Assembly (NCBI RefSeq): GCF_016056275.1
Contig: NZ_JAECZA010000018.1
Span: forward strand, 1-55,934
Source: Dendronalium phyllosphericum CENA369
GTDB lineage: Bacteria > Cyanobacteriota > Cyanobacteriia > Cyanobacteriales > Nostocaceae
Length of the DNA: 55,934 nucleotides
Reading direction: 5' to 3'
Below are positions 17,706 to 25,930 of this stretch, in pieces. The position numbers were made by a program, and so were the translations under genes. The first letter of the stretch is position 1. The number at the start of each line of letters is the position of its first letter. The notes under the pieces are model-generated. The model searched no databases. It was not told where the DNA came from and saw only the letters and a list, made by a program, of their open reading frames with translations.

Positions 17706-17763
17706 TTGACTATTAACCAAGTATTTCTACAATATATAAAGAATAATTACAATTTGTTAAGAA
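17706..17763 (+). promoter_or_regulatory. hli promoter with HLR1-like site
   Basis: TTGACT (17706-17711) and TACAAT (17728-17733) are separated by 16 bases, a good sigma-70 promoter. Just downstream, ATTACAATTTGTTAAGAA (17746-17763) resembles the HLR1 direct repeat bound by RpaB at high-light genes. The second half-site is imperfect. The resulting leader before the hli ATG would be nearly 190 bases. The link to hli is inference from position. Confidence 0.4.
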
Positions 17764-17927
17764 CGCTTTTGCATAGCTTCTTCCAAGAATCCGCTAAATT
17801 TTTCGAGCTACCTTGGTGTTCAAGCCATGCAATCAGTTCAAAACCTAATTGAAGTTCTACTGGGAGAAAGCCTCCGCTTAGACTTCTCGCTATCAAATCC
17901 CATTTGCCAAAAAGAGGTTTTTTGAAA

Positions 17928-18098
17928 ATGACACAACCACAACCAACAGTTACACCCAAACTAGAAGAGCCTAAATTTGGTTTTAATGAGTACGCCGAAC
18001 GATTGAATGGTCGAGCTGCAATGATTGGCTTTGGCTTGATGGTCTTGATTGAGTACCTGACCAATCAAGGCGTGCTGTCATGGCTTGGACTGAAATAG
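17928..18098 (+). CDS. hli: High-light-inducible protein (single-helix CAB-like)
   Basis: A 56-residue one-helix protein of the chlorophyll a/b-binding superfamily. It binds chlorophyll and carotenoid in the thylakoid and protects photosystem assembly under stress. The motif ERLNGRAAMIGF (Glu24, Asn27, Arg29) is the conserved chlorophyll-binding helix, followed by a hydrophobic segment up to residue 50. I place the start at the ATG at 17928 (MTQPQPTVTPK), preceded by AAGAGG, rather than at the upstream in-frame ATG at 17904. The promoter region contains an HLR1-like site. The downstream DNA holds two palindromes. Confidence 0.9.
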   Translation: MTQPQPTVTPKLEEPKFGFNEYAERLNGRAAMIGFGLMVLIEYLTNQGVLSWLGLK

Positions 18099-18104
18099 TT
18101 AATA

Positions 18105-18156
18105 GTAGAGACGCGATTAATCGCGTCTCTACAGGAGGGGATTAATCCCCTCCTGT
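18105..18156. repeat. Two adjoining perfect palindromes
   Basis: GTAGAGACGCGATT and its complement (18105-18132) make a 28-base perfect palindrome of the AGACGCGAT family. It overlaps by two bases a 26-base palindrome built from ACAGGAGGGGATT (18131-18156). They lie just after the hli stop and may serve as a transcript 3' end, although there is no T-run. Confidence 0.8.
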
Positions 18157-18504
18157 ACAGGAGTTAGGAATTTTATCTTCTCCTGCCTCCCTACCTATTT
18201 TGGTAAGTTGTAAGCTAGTAATTAGAAGAGTTTGAACCAGCTGGAATACCTAGCTGGTTTTGACTATAGCGATTGATAGCGAACCACCTCGCTTGATTTG
18301 CCGTCTATGACTATGAACTACACCAAAAAGTGTCAGTGTTATCTTAGACTTGCAAATGACTCACCTAAGATGGTTAATTACTACAGTTACTACCCTAGTG
18401 AAGAAAATTATAATATTTAGATGTTTTTCATTAGAAAGACAACTTGCAGGTGAGGTATTCTCGGTTAAATTGACACTAAAGGTAAACTGGAAAACCAAAC
18501 TGTG
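18157..18504. other. Intergenic region upstream of the 18505 gene
   Basis: About 350 bases with no supported gene. The left part is degraded repeat DNA and the right part is AT-rich and presumably holds the promoter of the next gene. Confidence 0.4.
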
Positions 18505-18798
18505 ATGAATGCTGTATTACCTCGTTTTTTAAAGTCAACCTACAGGAAAGACCCACTAATTAGTGTATTGATTACTGTAGGTGTCGTAGATGCCTTGATT
18601 GGTGGATTAGATGATAGTTGGTCATTGTTTGCCTTTGGCTTGGGAACAGCAGGGATAACCCTCGCCCTAAAATTGTGGCGTATTCAGCAACGCCGCTCTA
18701 TCCCAGAGGAACCTGTGGTGCAACATTACTTGCCTTCTCGCTCTTCTAGTCCAACTCTGCCTATGCTGACTGTTACTAAAAAGAAGCCACCCTATTAG
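18505..18798 (+). CDS. Small conserved membrane protein
   Basis: A 97-residue protein with two hydrophobic segments (ISVLITVGVVDALIGGL and LFAFGLGTAGITLALKLW, about residues 19-60). A basic stretch and a Pro/Ser-rich cytoplasmic tail follow. The upstream GTG at 18502 is directly followed by the ATG at 18505, which I prefer. It resembles hypothetical proteins common in Nostoc-type genomes. No function is proposed. The stop codon is followed immediately by a heptamer tandem repeat. Confidence 0.65.
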   Translation: MNAVLPRFLKSTYRKDPLISVLITVGVVDALIGGLDDSWSLFAFGLGTAGITLALKLWRIQQRRSIPEEPVVQHYLPSRSSSPTLPMLTVTKKKPPY

Positions 18799-18800
18799 GG

Positions 18801-18849
18801 AGTGCTGAGTGCTGAGTGCTGAGTGCTGAGTGCTGAGTGCTGAGTGCTG
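18801..18849. repeat. Seven copies of AGTGCTG
   Basis: A perfect tandem array of seven heptamers starting three bases after the stop of the small membrane protein gene. It is the longest clean STRR array in the window. The same unit appears in shorter form near 3099-3112 and, in complement, near 8444-8466. The copy number is likely to vary between strains. Confidence 0.9.
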
Positions 18850-18853
18850 AGGA

Positions 18854-18895
18854 GCCACTGCGTTGGGCGGGTTCCCCGACAGTCACGCAAGTGGC
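18854..18895. repeat. GCCACT interspersed palindrome, copy 1
   Basis: GCCACTGCG at the left pairs imperfectly with CGCAAGTGGC at the right, around a core of GGCGGGTTCCCCGAC type. The same layout occurs inverted at 33844-33884 and, in variant form, inside cobN (55086-55128). It is a dispersed repeat family with no coding role at this site. Confidence 0.65.
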
Positions 18896-19092
18896 GTTGC
18901 TGAGTGAGGAGGGTTGCAAAACCTTGTGCCCGTACACGAACTGTAGAAGCTTGTGCGGGAATTTTCCTGCTGTTGCAGGTATCCTGCGGGCGTTTCTCTT
19001 AAAGTAGGCTAAGTGAAGAAACGGTTCTATTTCTCAACTCGTAATTTTTAACAATAAAATGGCATAACTATTCAAACAGTGAGGAAAAATTT

Positions 19093-20172
19093 GTGAGTCG
19101 TGAGGGAAGAGGTGGTAGAGGTAATTTTGTACTACGCTCGTACACTATTGTGGCATTGATGGCAGCGATCGCTCTTCCAGTAAGTATCTGGCAAGGGCTT
19201 GATATTCATATTGCTAATGCAGCCTCGCAAGAAACGCCAAATTCCCAAGCAAGAACCAACTTTGCCAATCCCTACTTAGTTTATAGCCTGCTCGGACACA
19301 CAGGAACTATTAAATCTTTGGTGTTCAGCCCAAATAGCAAAATTCTGGCTAGTGGCGGTGCTGACAATGATGGGGGAATCCGTTTGTGGAATCTAGAAAA
19401 AGGCAAATTGGTGGGGCGGATAAAGGGACACAAAACATCTGTGGAGTCTTTGGTGATTTCGCCAAATGGACAAACTTTAGCTAGTTGTAGTAATGACAAC
19501 ACTATTAACCTTTGGAACCTGAGAACTAACAGATTTACTCGCTCTTTTGTCGGACATACCAGTAATGTATTGTCTTTAGTTGTATCTCCTGATAGTAAAG
19601 TTCTCGTCAGTGGTGCTTTAGACGGAATTCGGATGTGGGATTTGCAACAGCAGCGTCCTTTGGCTACTCTGGTACGCTTTGATAACTCGATTTACACCTT
19701 AGCAATGAGTCCTGATGGTCAGACTTTAGCTAGTGGCGACAATAAAGGTGTAGTTAAGTTATGGAACTTAAGTACTGGTAAATTAATTCGAGAATTGACC
19801 GCACATTCTAATGTCGTAACTGGCGTAGCTTTCACACCAGATGGAGAAAATTTAGTGAGTGCTAGCCGCGATCGCACGATTAAACTGTGGAATATCAACT
19901 CTGGAGAATTAGTTCGTACCTTCACAGGACATAACAATTGGGTAAATGCGATCGCAATTAACCCCGATGGGCAAACCTTGGCTAGTGCTGGTAGAGATGG
20001 GATAAAACTGTGGAATTTAACTACAGGCAAGTTATTAAATACAATTTACGGACATAGCGATTGGGTGAGTGCGATCGCATTTAGTCCAGATGGTCAAACC
20101 CTTGCCAGTGGCGGATTTGATAAAAGAATTAATATCTGGCGCGCTCAACCACTTCCGAGAATTCAAAATTGA
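19093..20172 (+). CDS. WD40-repeat protein, membrane-anchored or secreted
   Basis: A 359-residue protein with an N-terminal hydrophobic segment (TIVALMAAIALPVSIWQGL, about residues 15-34) acting as a signal or anchor. Seven WD40 repeats follow, each with the GH...V..L.FSPDG..LASG..D..I.LWNL pattern, enough for one complete beta-propeller. It is therefore a probable interaction scaffold outside the cytoplasm. The start is GTG at 19093, supported by the GTGAGG ribosome-binding site about 8 bases upstream; no closer ATG fits. The repeats are intact. A truncated GGDEF remnant follows the stop. No partner can be inferred. Confidence 0.85.
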   Translation: MSREGRGGRGNFVLRSYTIVALMAAIALPVSIWQGLDIHIANAASQETPNSQARTNFANPYLVYSLLGHTGTIKSLVFSPNSKILASGGADNDGGIRLWNLEKGKLVGRIKGHKTSVESLVISPNGQTLASCSNDNTINLWNLRTNRFTRSFVGHTSNVLSLVVSPDSKVLVSGALDGIRMWDLQQQRPLATLVRFDNSIYTLAMSPDGQTLASGDNKGVVKLWNLSTGKLIRELTAHSNVVTGVAFTPDGENLVSASRDRTIKLWNINSGELVRTFTGHNNWVNAIAINPDGQTLASAGRDGIKLWNLTTGKLLNTIYGHSDWVSAIAFSPDGQTLASGGFDKRINIWRAQPLPRIQN

Positions 20173-20176
20173 AACT

Positions 20177-20294
20177 GCAATGCAATTAAAACTTGCCCAT
20201 CGGCGAGAAAAGTTCTGTTGTCTGTTATTTCTAGATATAGATGGATTGAAGCATATCAATGATACATTGGGACACGAAGTTGTAAATCGTATAG
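20177..20294 (+). pseudogene. GGDEF (diguanylate cyclase) domain remnant
   Basis: After the WD40 gene, one frame reads LAHRREKFCCLLFLDIDGLK and then HINDTLGHEV. This matches the start of a GGDEF domain, including the metal-binding aspartate strand and the nucleotide-binding INDTLGH segment. The domain has no start, no GGDEF loop and no C-terminal half. It ends where a 105-bp repeat element begins at 20295. It is a decayed fragment and cannot make an active cyclase. Confidence 0.7.
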
Positions 20295-20399
20295 TAAGTA
20301 GAAGGCAGGAGGCAGAAGGCAGAAGGCAGAAGGGAAAAGCCAGTTTATAACAAGGTTTCATAAGTTGGCATTTTACATTTAATTATATCCATCTACTTA
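20295..20399 (+). mobile_element. 105-bp miniature element, copy 1
   Basis: Bounded by TAAGTAGA and TCTACTTA inverted ends. The left part is AAGGCAG/AAGGCAGG heptamers and the right part is a unique sequence ending in ACATTTAATTAT. A second copy of exactly 105 bases lies inverted at 45236-45340, and most positions match. It has no coding capacity. It truncates the GGDEF remnant, consistent with insertion. Confidence 0.75.
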
Positions 20400-20459
20400 G
20401 TAGCGATTTGAAAATCATTGATTATTAAGAAAACTGCTGTAAGCGGTTAAAAATATGAT

Positions 20460-20498
20460 GAAAAAAGATAGGTCAATTATTGTCAATAAGACCTATCT
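20460..20498 (-). terminator. Rho-independent terminator of the superoxide dismutase gene
   Basis: AGATAGGTC and GACCTATCT form a 9-base stem ending 10 bases from the sod stop. On the minus strand it is followed immediately by six Ts. This is a textbook intrinsic terminator. Confidence 0.85.
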
Positions 20499-20507
20499 GC
20501 TGAAATA

Positions 20508-21305
20508 TTACTTAGCTGAAGAAATTTGATTTCGCTTGTTAATTTCAGACCAATTCACTACATTCCACCAATTATTTAAATATTCAGGGCGGCGGTTGCG
20601 ATATCTGAGATAATAAGCATGTTCCCATACATCATTACCCAGAATAGGATATAAACCCTCTGTAATCGGGTTATCCTGATTCGGTGTATTCATAATCTGA
20701 AGTTTACCTTGGGAGTTACGCACTAGCCAAACCCAACCACTACCGAAGCGATCGCCACCTGCTGTATTAAACTGTTTTTTAAATGCATCAAAACTACCAA
20801 AAGTCTGATTGATTTCTTGAGCGATCGCTCCTGTCGGTTCTCCACCACCTTGAGGACTCATGATTTGCCAGAAAATTGTGTGGTTGAGATGACCGCCAGC
20901 ATTATTTCGTACTTTAGTACGAATATCTTCGGGTACTTTATTCAAATCTTTGAGCAAAGCTTCAACACTATTTTTTTGCAAATCTGGATACTTAGTCAAA
21001 GCATCATTGAGGTTTTTGACGTAGGTAGCATGGTGCGCGTCATGATGCAATTTCATTGTTTCAGCATCAATAGCTTTTTCTAGTGCGCCGTAATCATAAG
21101 GCAATGGTGGTAACTTCGCAGGGTAGGCACTCAATTCCCCATTCGGAGAAGCTACAGGAGGAAGTGATGTAATAGGAGTAGGATTCGGATTTGCTGTGGG
21201 AGATTGTGAATCAGCTTGTGGTAATGATGATTCACAAGCAATTAGCAGCATCCCTACCATAACTACTGCTAACAAAAAAACACTTATTTTCTGCACAAAT
21301 TTCAT
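20508..21305 (-). CDS. sodA: Superoxide dismutase (Mn/Fe), lipoprotein form
   Basis: Converts superoxide to oxygen and hydrogen peroxide. The catalytic domain has the metal ligands in order: two His in [11 protein letters not shown] and NHTIFWQ, then Asp and His in [21 protein letters not shown], broken here after the ligand region. GGGEPTG favours manganese. I place the start at the ATG at 21305, which has AAGGA upstream. This gives a signal peptide ending in a lipobox (LLIAC, Cys24) and a Pro/Ser-rich linker of about 30 residues, so the enzyme is probably tethered to a membrane facing the periplasm or lumen. Membrane-targeted MnSOD is known in heterocystous cyanobacteria. It is monocistronic. 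Confidence 0.92.
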   Translation of the reverse strand: MKFVQKISVFLLAVVMVGMLLIACESSLPQADSQSPTANPNPTPITSLPPVASPNGELSAYPAKLPPLPYDYGALEKAIDAETMKLHHDAHHATYVKNLNDALTKYPDLQKNSVEALLKDLNKVPEDIRTKVRNNAGGHLNHTIFWQIMSPQGGGEPTGAIAQEINQTFGSFDAFKKQFNTAGGDRFGSGWVWLVRNSQGKLQIMNTPNQDNPITEGLYPILGNDVWEHAYYLRYRNRRPEYLNNWWNVVNWSEINKRNQISSAK

Positions 21306-22175
21306 TATAAATCCTTGGTAGAATCTCAACATTTTTATTCCAAAAGCTGGAAAATATCTACATACAATCATGCAGATTCATGGCAGCTCTTTCAAGTCTG
21401 GCGATCGAACAGACTGCCTCTCTGTTGTATAGCCGTAGTTACACCCTTTAGGACATAATGACAAGCGTGAATGCTAGGAACAGTAATAGTTTTACCTCCT
21501 GCCTCCTGCCTTCTGCCTTCTGCCTTCTGCCTCCTGCTATAAGTAGCATGGAAACTCCCTCTTTCGCCCTGTCTCACCACGTAACTGGCTCCTTTACGTA
21601 TATCTCAAAAATCAAATATGAGTTCTCTAGTGTAAAATTTACGCTATTTTATACCAAGATAAATAATACTATAAATTGCTAATTACAGTAGTTTTCGATA
21701 TAATTAATCGTAGCTAGCTTAAAATAAGCATATATTTATACTTAAAACTTATAGTATATATCTAAAGATATATAACTCTCAATAGTAAGCAAAACCATCG
21801 ACAGAGATAGGAAAGATTTTCATTTGCTAAACATATAATTAGAATATTGCCCATACTCTATTTTGCCTAACCACTGAGATTTAGTATTACTTCAGTTATT
21901 TACATTGGTAAGCGTAAGGCTTTGAATGAAATAAACTGATCTAAGAAAAATCAGTAAGAAGTCATTCCAAGTGTGAAGTATTTTCGATCGGCAGTAGCTT
22001 TAACTTTTCCGATCCTGTCCTGACCAACGGCAAGTAGTGAATGCTTAGGCTTTCAACTTGTTAAGGCTTCATGGTGACATTTAAAAATAATTGCTGTTGA
22101 ATAAATACCAAGTTAATCGTATTTTTTCGTATCAAAAATTAAGGTATTAAAAATACTTAGGCAAGGATAAATAAT
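21306..22175. other. Long AT-rich intergenic region
   Basis: About 870 bases without a supported gene. It contains an STRR block of CTCCTGC/CTTCTGC heptamers (21497-21537). The remainder is AT-rich, with a less AT-rich patch at 21960-22080 that might be transcribed but shows no recognised RNA family. The right end should hold the promoter of the 22176 gene. Confidence 0.4.
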
Positions 22176-22565
22176 ATGTCCAACAAAATACTATTGCAAA
22201 ATGAATTTGCAGCCAATCTAAAATTTAATCAGATAACTAGAAGTGAAGTCAAACAAGAACAAGTAAAAACCAATAGTTCAAATGTTCCTGATATAGTTGT
22301 ATCCTTAGCTCCTGTAGGTTTGCTTGTTAGTTGGATAATTTTTTTTCTAGTTTTACAAAAAACCCGGAGAGTTTTAGATAACAAGATGGTTCCGACAGTT
22401 AAAACACTATACAAAGTACCGTGTAAAAACTGTCAATTTTATGCAAATAATAATTATCTAAAATGTGCAGTTAATCCTTCTGTTGTTCTGACAGAAGAAG
22501 CTAAAAATTGTCCGGAATACTCACCAAAAAAGGGTGAATTTCCACCAAAAAATCTCTTCAAATAA
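22176..22565 (+). CDS. Small membrane protein with C-terminal cysteine motif
   Basis: A 129-residue protein with one clear transmembrane segment (residues about 42-62, VVSLAPVGLLVSWIIFFLVL). The soluble C-terminal domain has four cysteines spaced CKNC, then LKC, then KNCPEY. The spacing suggests metal or disulfide binding. The hydrophilic N-terminus lacks a signal peptide. It is convergent with the DevBCA cluster. Similar small proteins are frequent in cyanobacteria, but I do not know a function. Confidence 0.65.
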   Translation: MSNKILLQNEFAANLKFNQITRSEVKQEQVKTNSSNVPDIVVSLAPVGLLVSWIIFFLVLQKTRRVLDNKMVPTVKTLYKVPCKNCQFYANNNYLKCAVNPSVVLTEEAKNCPEYSPKKGEFPPKNLFK

Positions 22566-22584
22566 GATACATATAAAGTACACA

Positions 22585-22607
22585 GTAGCCCCTTAGTAAG
22601 GGACTAC
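22585..22607. terminator. Hairpin between convergent genes
   Basis: GTAGCCCCTT and AAGGGACTAC can pair with one mismatch around a short loop, 20 bases after the stop of the 22176 gene and 96 bases from the devA stop. It may end either transcript. The flanking T-run is weak. Confidence 0.45.
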
Positions 22608-22702
22608 GGCATACACACAAGTACTAGGAAACTACTAAGGAAAGGGGTAGAAAATTGAATAATTTATTTTTTGGAGTTTCTTAAATTGAAAATTCGCTGG
22701 TG

Positions 22703-23416
22703 CTACACCAAATAACCGTCTTCCATGTGAATAATGCGAACGGCTATATCCAAAATCCGGTTGTCATGAGTGACCAGTAAAATAGTACAGCCTTGTTCTT
22801 TGGCAAGAGTTTGCATCAATTCTACGACATCGCGTCCTGATTTTTTGTCTAGTGATGCTGTCGGTTCATCAGCGAGAATAATTTTAGGATTTGCTACTAA
22901 GGCGCGGGCGATCGCTACTCTTTGCTTTTGACCGCCAGATAAATTTTCTGGATAATAGTTAAGGCGATTTCCTAATCCTACTGCTTCTAGCATTCTTGAT
23001 GCTTTGGCTCGTCTTGCTGTCCAAGATAAATGCTCGTGCAATTCCAAAGACATCTCAACATTCTGTCGTGCTGTCAAGCTATCTAAGAGGTTGTATGACT
23101 GAAAAATGTATCCAATCTGTCGCCGTGTTTTAATTAATTGGTTTTGTCCAGCACCACAAAGTTCTTGACCGATTACTTTTAGACTACCGTGTTGGCAAGA
23201 ACGCAATGCACCAATTAGTGAGAGCAAAGTAGTTTTCCCTGACCCAGATGGCCCAGTCATAATTACTATTTCACCGGGATAGATATCTAAGTTGATATTA
23301 AATAGAACTTGTTTGCGTAAACTTCCTTTACCAAAAAAATGATTAATCTGGTGGATAGAAATAACAGGATTACTAGTAATTAATTGATTTGAATTAAGAT
23401 TGTTTAAAGTTTGCAT
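22703..23416 (-). CDS. devA: DevA-type ABC exporter ATPase
   Basis: The ATP-binding subunit of a DevBCA-type (MacB-like) exporter. Walker A is GPSGSGKTTLLSLIGAL near residue 55, the signature is LSGGQKQRVAIARAL and Walker B is IILADEPTASLD. An extra N-terminal stretch of about 20 residues precedes the domain. It is the last gene of the run FAD oxidase - devB - devC - devA with gaps of 9, 53 and 58 bases. In heterocystous species DevBCA works with a TolC-type outer channel to export envelope glycolipids. Here the neighbours suggest another cargo. Confidence 0.88.
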   Translation of the reverse strand: MQTLNNLNSNQLITSNPVISIHQINHFFGKGSLRKQVLFNINLDIYPGEIVIMTGPSGSGKTTLLSLIGALRSCQHGSLKVIGQELCGAGQNQLIKTRRQIGYIFQSYNLLDSLTARQNVEMSLELHEHLSWTARRAKASRMLEAVGLGNRLNYYPENLSGGQKQRVAIARALVANPKIILADEPTASLDKKSGRDVVELMQTLAKEQGCTILLVTHDNRILDIAVRIIHMEDGYLV

Positions 23417-23474
23417 ATTTGTATTGTTTGTATAGGATTCTATTTGTTTAATATTAATTACGAAATACGAATTA

Positions 23475-24632
23475 TTAAAATATATCTGCTGGGTCTGCCA
23501 AATTAAGTTTACGCATAGCGATCGCCCCAGAAATTATACACATGACAATTGTCAAGATTAAAACTTGAACTATACGCTCAAAAGTCAAAAATAGTGGTAA
23601 TTTTGTTGCCGTTCGAGTCAGTGTATACATACAAAAAGAAATAATACAGCCAGGAATATAACCAAGTATTGCTAATATCAATGCTTCTTGAAATACAACA
23701 GATAAAAAATAGATATTACGAAATCCCATAGCTTTGAGCGTGGCATATTCGGCTATGCGATCCATAACATCGCTGTAAATAATTTGATAAACAATAATTA
23801 CACCAACCAGAAATCCAATAGTCACACCTAATGAGAAGATAAAACCAATTGCACCACTCTCTTGCCAATATTTCTTCTCGAAATCAATAAATTCTTGACG
23901 GGTGAAGACTTTTACATCATCTGGAAGGTAAGCTTGCAAAGCTTTAACTACTACATTGGCATCACTACCAGCTTTTAACTGAATTAGACCAATATTGACT
24001 TCACCTGCTTGCTGTGTTGAAAAAACTCGCAAGAAATTCTGGTCGCTGGTGATTAAGCTGGCATTGGCTACAAAAGATGCACCTACCTCATACAAACCTG
24101 CAATTGTAATTTTACGTGCTTGCAGTTCTGTGGTAACGGGTTTCCCTTGAGCTACTTGAGCGATCGCTTCTTGATATTTACCATTAGCATTACGGTCAAA
24201 TAAAAAAGTATCTGGATATTTAATCAGATCCAAATTTTGATTGACTTCTGGCAAATTGAATGCAGGTTTTTCTGGGTTAAAGCCGATAACTAGAATTGAT
24301 TCATCAAGCTTAGTTTGCAAGCTTTTCCAAACTCCCAAGCGGATATACAAAGGATTAACTGACTCAACATCTGAAAGATTCGCAGCTTGAAATAAACGCC
24401 GACGAGGAAAAGAACCCAGAAGTCCCAAGTTCTGTGCTTGGCGGCTAATCACCACCAAATCTGTTTGTAAGAGTTCGTGAAAGCGCGTATTACTGTCATA
24501 TAACGCAGATTGAAAACCCAACTGCATCAACATTAGAAAAACAGCAAAAGTAATTCCACAAAGAGCAACAATAAAACGTCCCCTTTGCTTCATTAGTTGT
24601 AGCCAAGCTAATGGAATCTTGCGTTTAAACAT
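23475..24632 (-). CDS. devC: DevC-type ABC exporter permease
   Basis: The membrane subunit of the DevBCA exporter, 385 residues. It has one N-terminal transmembrane helix (IVALCGITFAVFLMLMQLGF), a large periplasmic domain of about 220 residues and three C-terminal helices in the FtsX/MacB arrangement. The DRIAEYATLKAMGF coupling segment is near residue 290. It lies between devB and devA. The length and topology are normal for DevC. Confidence 0.88.
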   Translation of the reverse strand: MFKRKIPLAWLQLMKQRGRFIVALCGITFAVFLMLMQLGFQSALYDSNTRFHELLQTDLVVISRQAQNLGLLGSFPRRRLFQAANLSDVESVNPLYIRLGVWKSLQTKLDESILVIGFNPEKPAFNLPEVNQNLDLIKYPDTFLFDRNANGKYQEAIAQVAQGKPVTTELQARKITIAGLYEVGASFVANASLITSDQNFLRVFSTQQAGEVNIGLIQLKAGSDANVVVKALQAYLPDDVKVFTRQEFIDFEKKYWQESGAIGFIFSLGVTIGFLVGVIIVYQIIYSDVMDRIAEYATLKAMGFRNIYFLSVVFQEALILAILGYIPGCIISFCMYTLTRTATKLPLFLTFERIVQVLILTIVMCIISGAIAMRKLNLADPADIF

Positions 24633-24654
24633 AGGGATTGGGGGTAAGGAGGAC

Positions 24655-24674
24655 AGACGCGATTAATCGCGTCT
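24655..24674. repeat. AGACGCGATT palindrome
   Basis: A 20-base perfect palindrome of the AGACGCGAT family in the 53-base gap between devB and devC, within the presumed transcript. Members of the same family occur at 3113, 18105 and at both ends of the cobN insert. Confidence 0.7.
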
Positions 24675-24685
24675 CTACGGACTCT

Positions 24686-25900
24686 TCATAAATCAATTTC
24701 AACGTTGACCTGAAGGTTTGTGAGGCTAGCTACTTGTCTACTAGAAGCTTTGTCTAAACGAATTTTGGCTTCAATGACTCTGGCATCTGTTGCCGCTGTT
24801 GGATCGGTGTCTAGGACATCTTTTTTAGCTACTGTTAAACCAATGCGATCGACTTTTCCGCTTAACTTGCCAGGAAAGGCATTGCTGAGACTGGTAATGC
24901 TGGCAGTTTGACCGGGGCGAATCTTGGCAATATCACTTTCGTAAATTTCTGCTATGGCGTACATTTGCTCGGTTTGACCGAGTTCCACAATTCCCTCGTT
25001 GCCTACTGTTTCTCCGGGACGAGCTTGAATTCGCAGAATTTTTCCAGCTTTCGGCGCTCGGACGTATGCCAAATCCAGTTCGGCTTGAATCTTTTCCACT
25101 GTAGCCACCGCACTATCTACTTCTGCTTGTGCTGTTGCTACATCCACAGGACGTACTTGGGCTGTTTTTTCCCAGGTGGCTTTGGCTTCTTGAATCTTGG
25201 CGGCAAGTGTGAGTTTTGTTCGTTCTAAGTCTGCTTTAGCACTATTTAACTGCTCTTGGGCAGTTCTGAGAGCAAGTCTGCGACTATCGAGTGCTGAAGC
25301 TGCGATCGCTCCTTCTTTGTAAAGAGCTTGATTGCGATGAAATTCAATGTCTGCGTTCTGTAACTCTGCTTCCAAGCGAGCGATAGTGGCTTTTTGGCTT
25401 TGGATTTCGCCTGCTAACTCTGCTTGCAAATTCTTCACGTTTGCTTGTATGGCTGCTAATTCGGCTGGTTTTGCCCCTGCTTTCACCTGAGCTAGACGCA
25501 ATTGGGCGACTTGGACTTGCTTTTGGGCTTCGAGCAAACTGGCTTGCAAACTATTGCGGTTATCTAAAATCGCAATTATTTGTTGCGATCGCACCGAGTC
25601 ACCTTCATTGACTAACAATTCAGTTACGCGACTACCACTGCCGATATTAGGATTAGTTGGAGCAGAGATTTTAATTACTTCACCGACTGGCTCTAATCTT
25701 CCCAATGCATTAACTTTGGAAGCAATTGGCCGTCTAACTTGTGCCACTGCTATAGAACGTTTAGTAGTAGCGGATATCCGAGCTAAATAAAACACTCCTG
25801 TCCCGATTCCCACTATACATACAATAGCCAAAGTAACTAACCAACGCAAATTGGGTGGCAATAGATATGGTTTACTAATTTTCTCAGAATCTTGCAACAT
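24686..25900 (-). CDS. devB: DevB-type membrane fusion protein (HlyD family)
   Basis: The periplasmic adaptor that links the DevCA inner-membrane pump to an outer channel. It has an N-terminal membrane anchor (WLVTLAIVCIVGIGTGVFYL), a lipoyl-like half (APTNPNIGSGSRVTELLVNEGDSV), and a long coiled-coil hairpin of about 150 residues rich in Ala, Gln and Glu. The second lipoyl half (VRAPKAGKILRIQARPGETV) and a beta-barrel follow. The frame opens with a GTG at 25921. I prefer the ATG at 25900, which has GAGGA upstream, though the spacing is long. It starts 9-30 bases after the FAD oxidase stop, strong evidence for cotranscription. Confidence 0.88.
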   Translation of the reverse strand: MLQDSEKISKPYLLPPNLRWLVTLAIVCIVGIGTGVFYLARISATTKRSIAVAQVRRPIASKVNALGRLEPVGEVIKISAPTNPNIGSGSRVTELLVNEGDSVRSQQIIAILDNRNSLQASLLEAQKQVQVAQLRLAQVKAGAKPAELAAIQANVKNLQAELAGEIQSQKATIARLEAELQNADIEFHRNQALYKEGAIAASALDSRRLALRTAQEQLNSAKADLERTKLTLAAKIQEAKATWEKTAQVRPVDVATAQAEVDSAVATVEKIQAELDLAYVRAPKAGKILRIQARPGETVGNEGIVELGQTEQMYAIAEIYESDIAKIRPGQTASITSLSNAFPGKLSGKVDRIGLTVAKKDVLDTDPTAATDARVIEAKIRLDKASSRQVASLTNLQVNVEIDL

Positions 25901-25930
25901 CGTTTTTTGAAATTTCCTCACGAGGAATAT

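Noticed and set aside
17747-18064. Minus-strand frame opposite hli
   Set aside because: It overlaps the hli gene on the other strand, has no recognisable domain and no ribosome-binding site, while hli has a clear family motif.
20069-20350. Plus-strand frame of 93 codons overlapping the WD40 end
   Set aside because: The frame begins inside the WD40 gene and its end is repeat-derived. Only the middle is GGDEF-like, so I list it as a pseudogene fragment instead of a gene.
21960-22080. Possible structured RNA in the long AT-rich gap
   Set aside because: It is less AT-rich than its surroundings, but I could not match it to a known family or a clear terminator.
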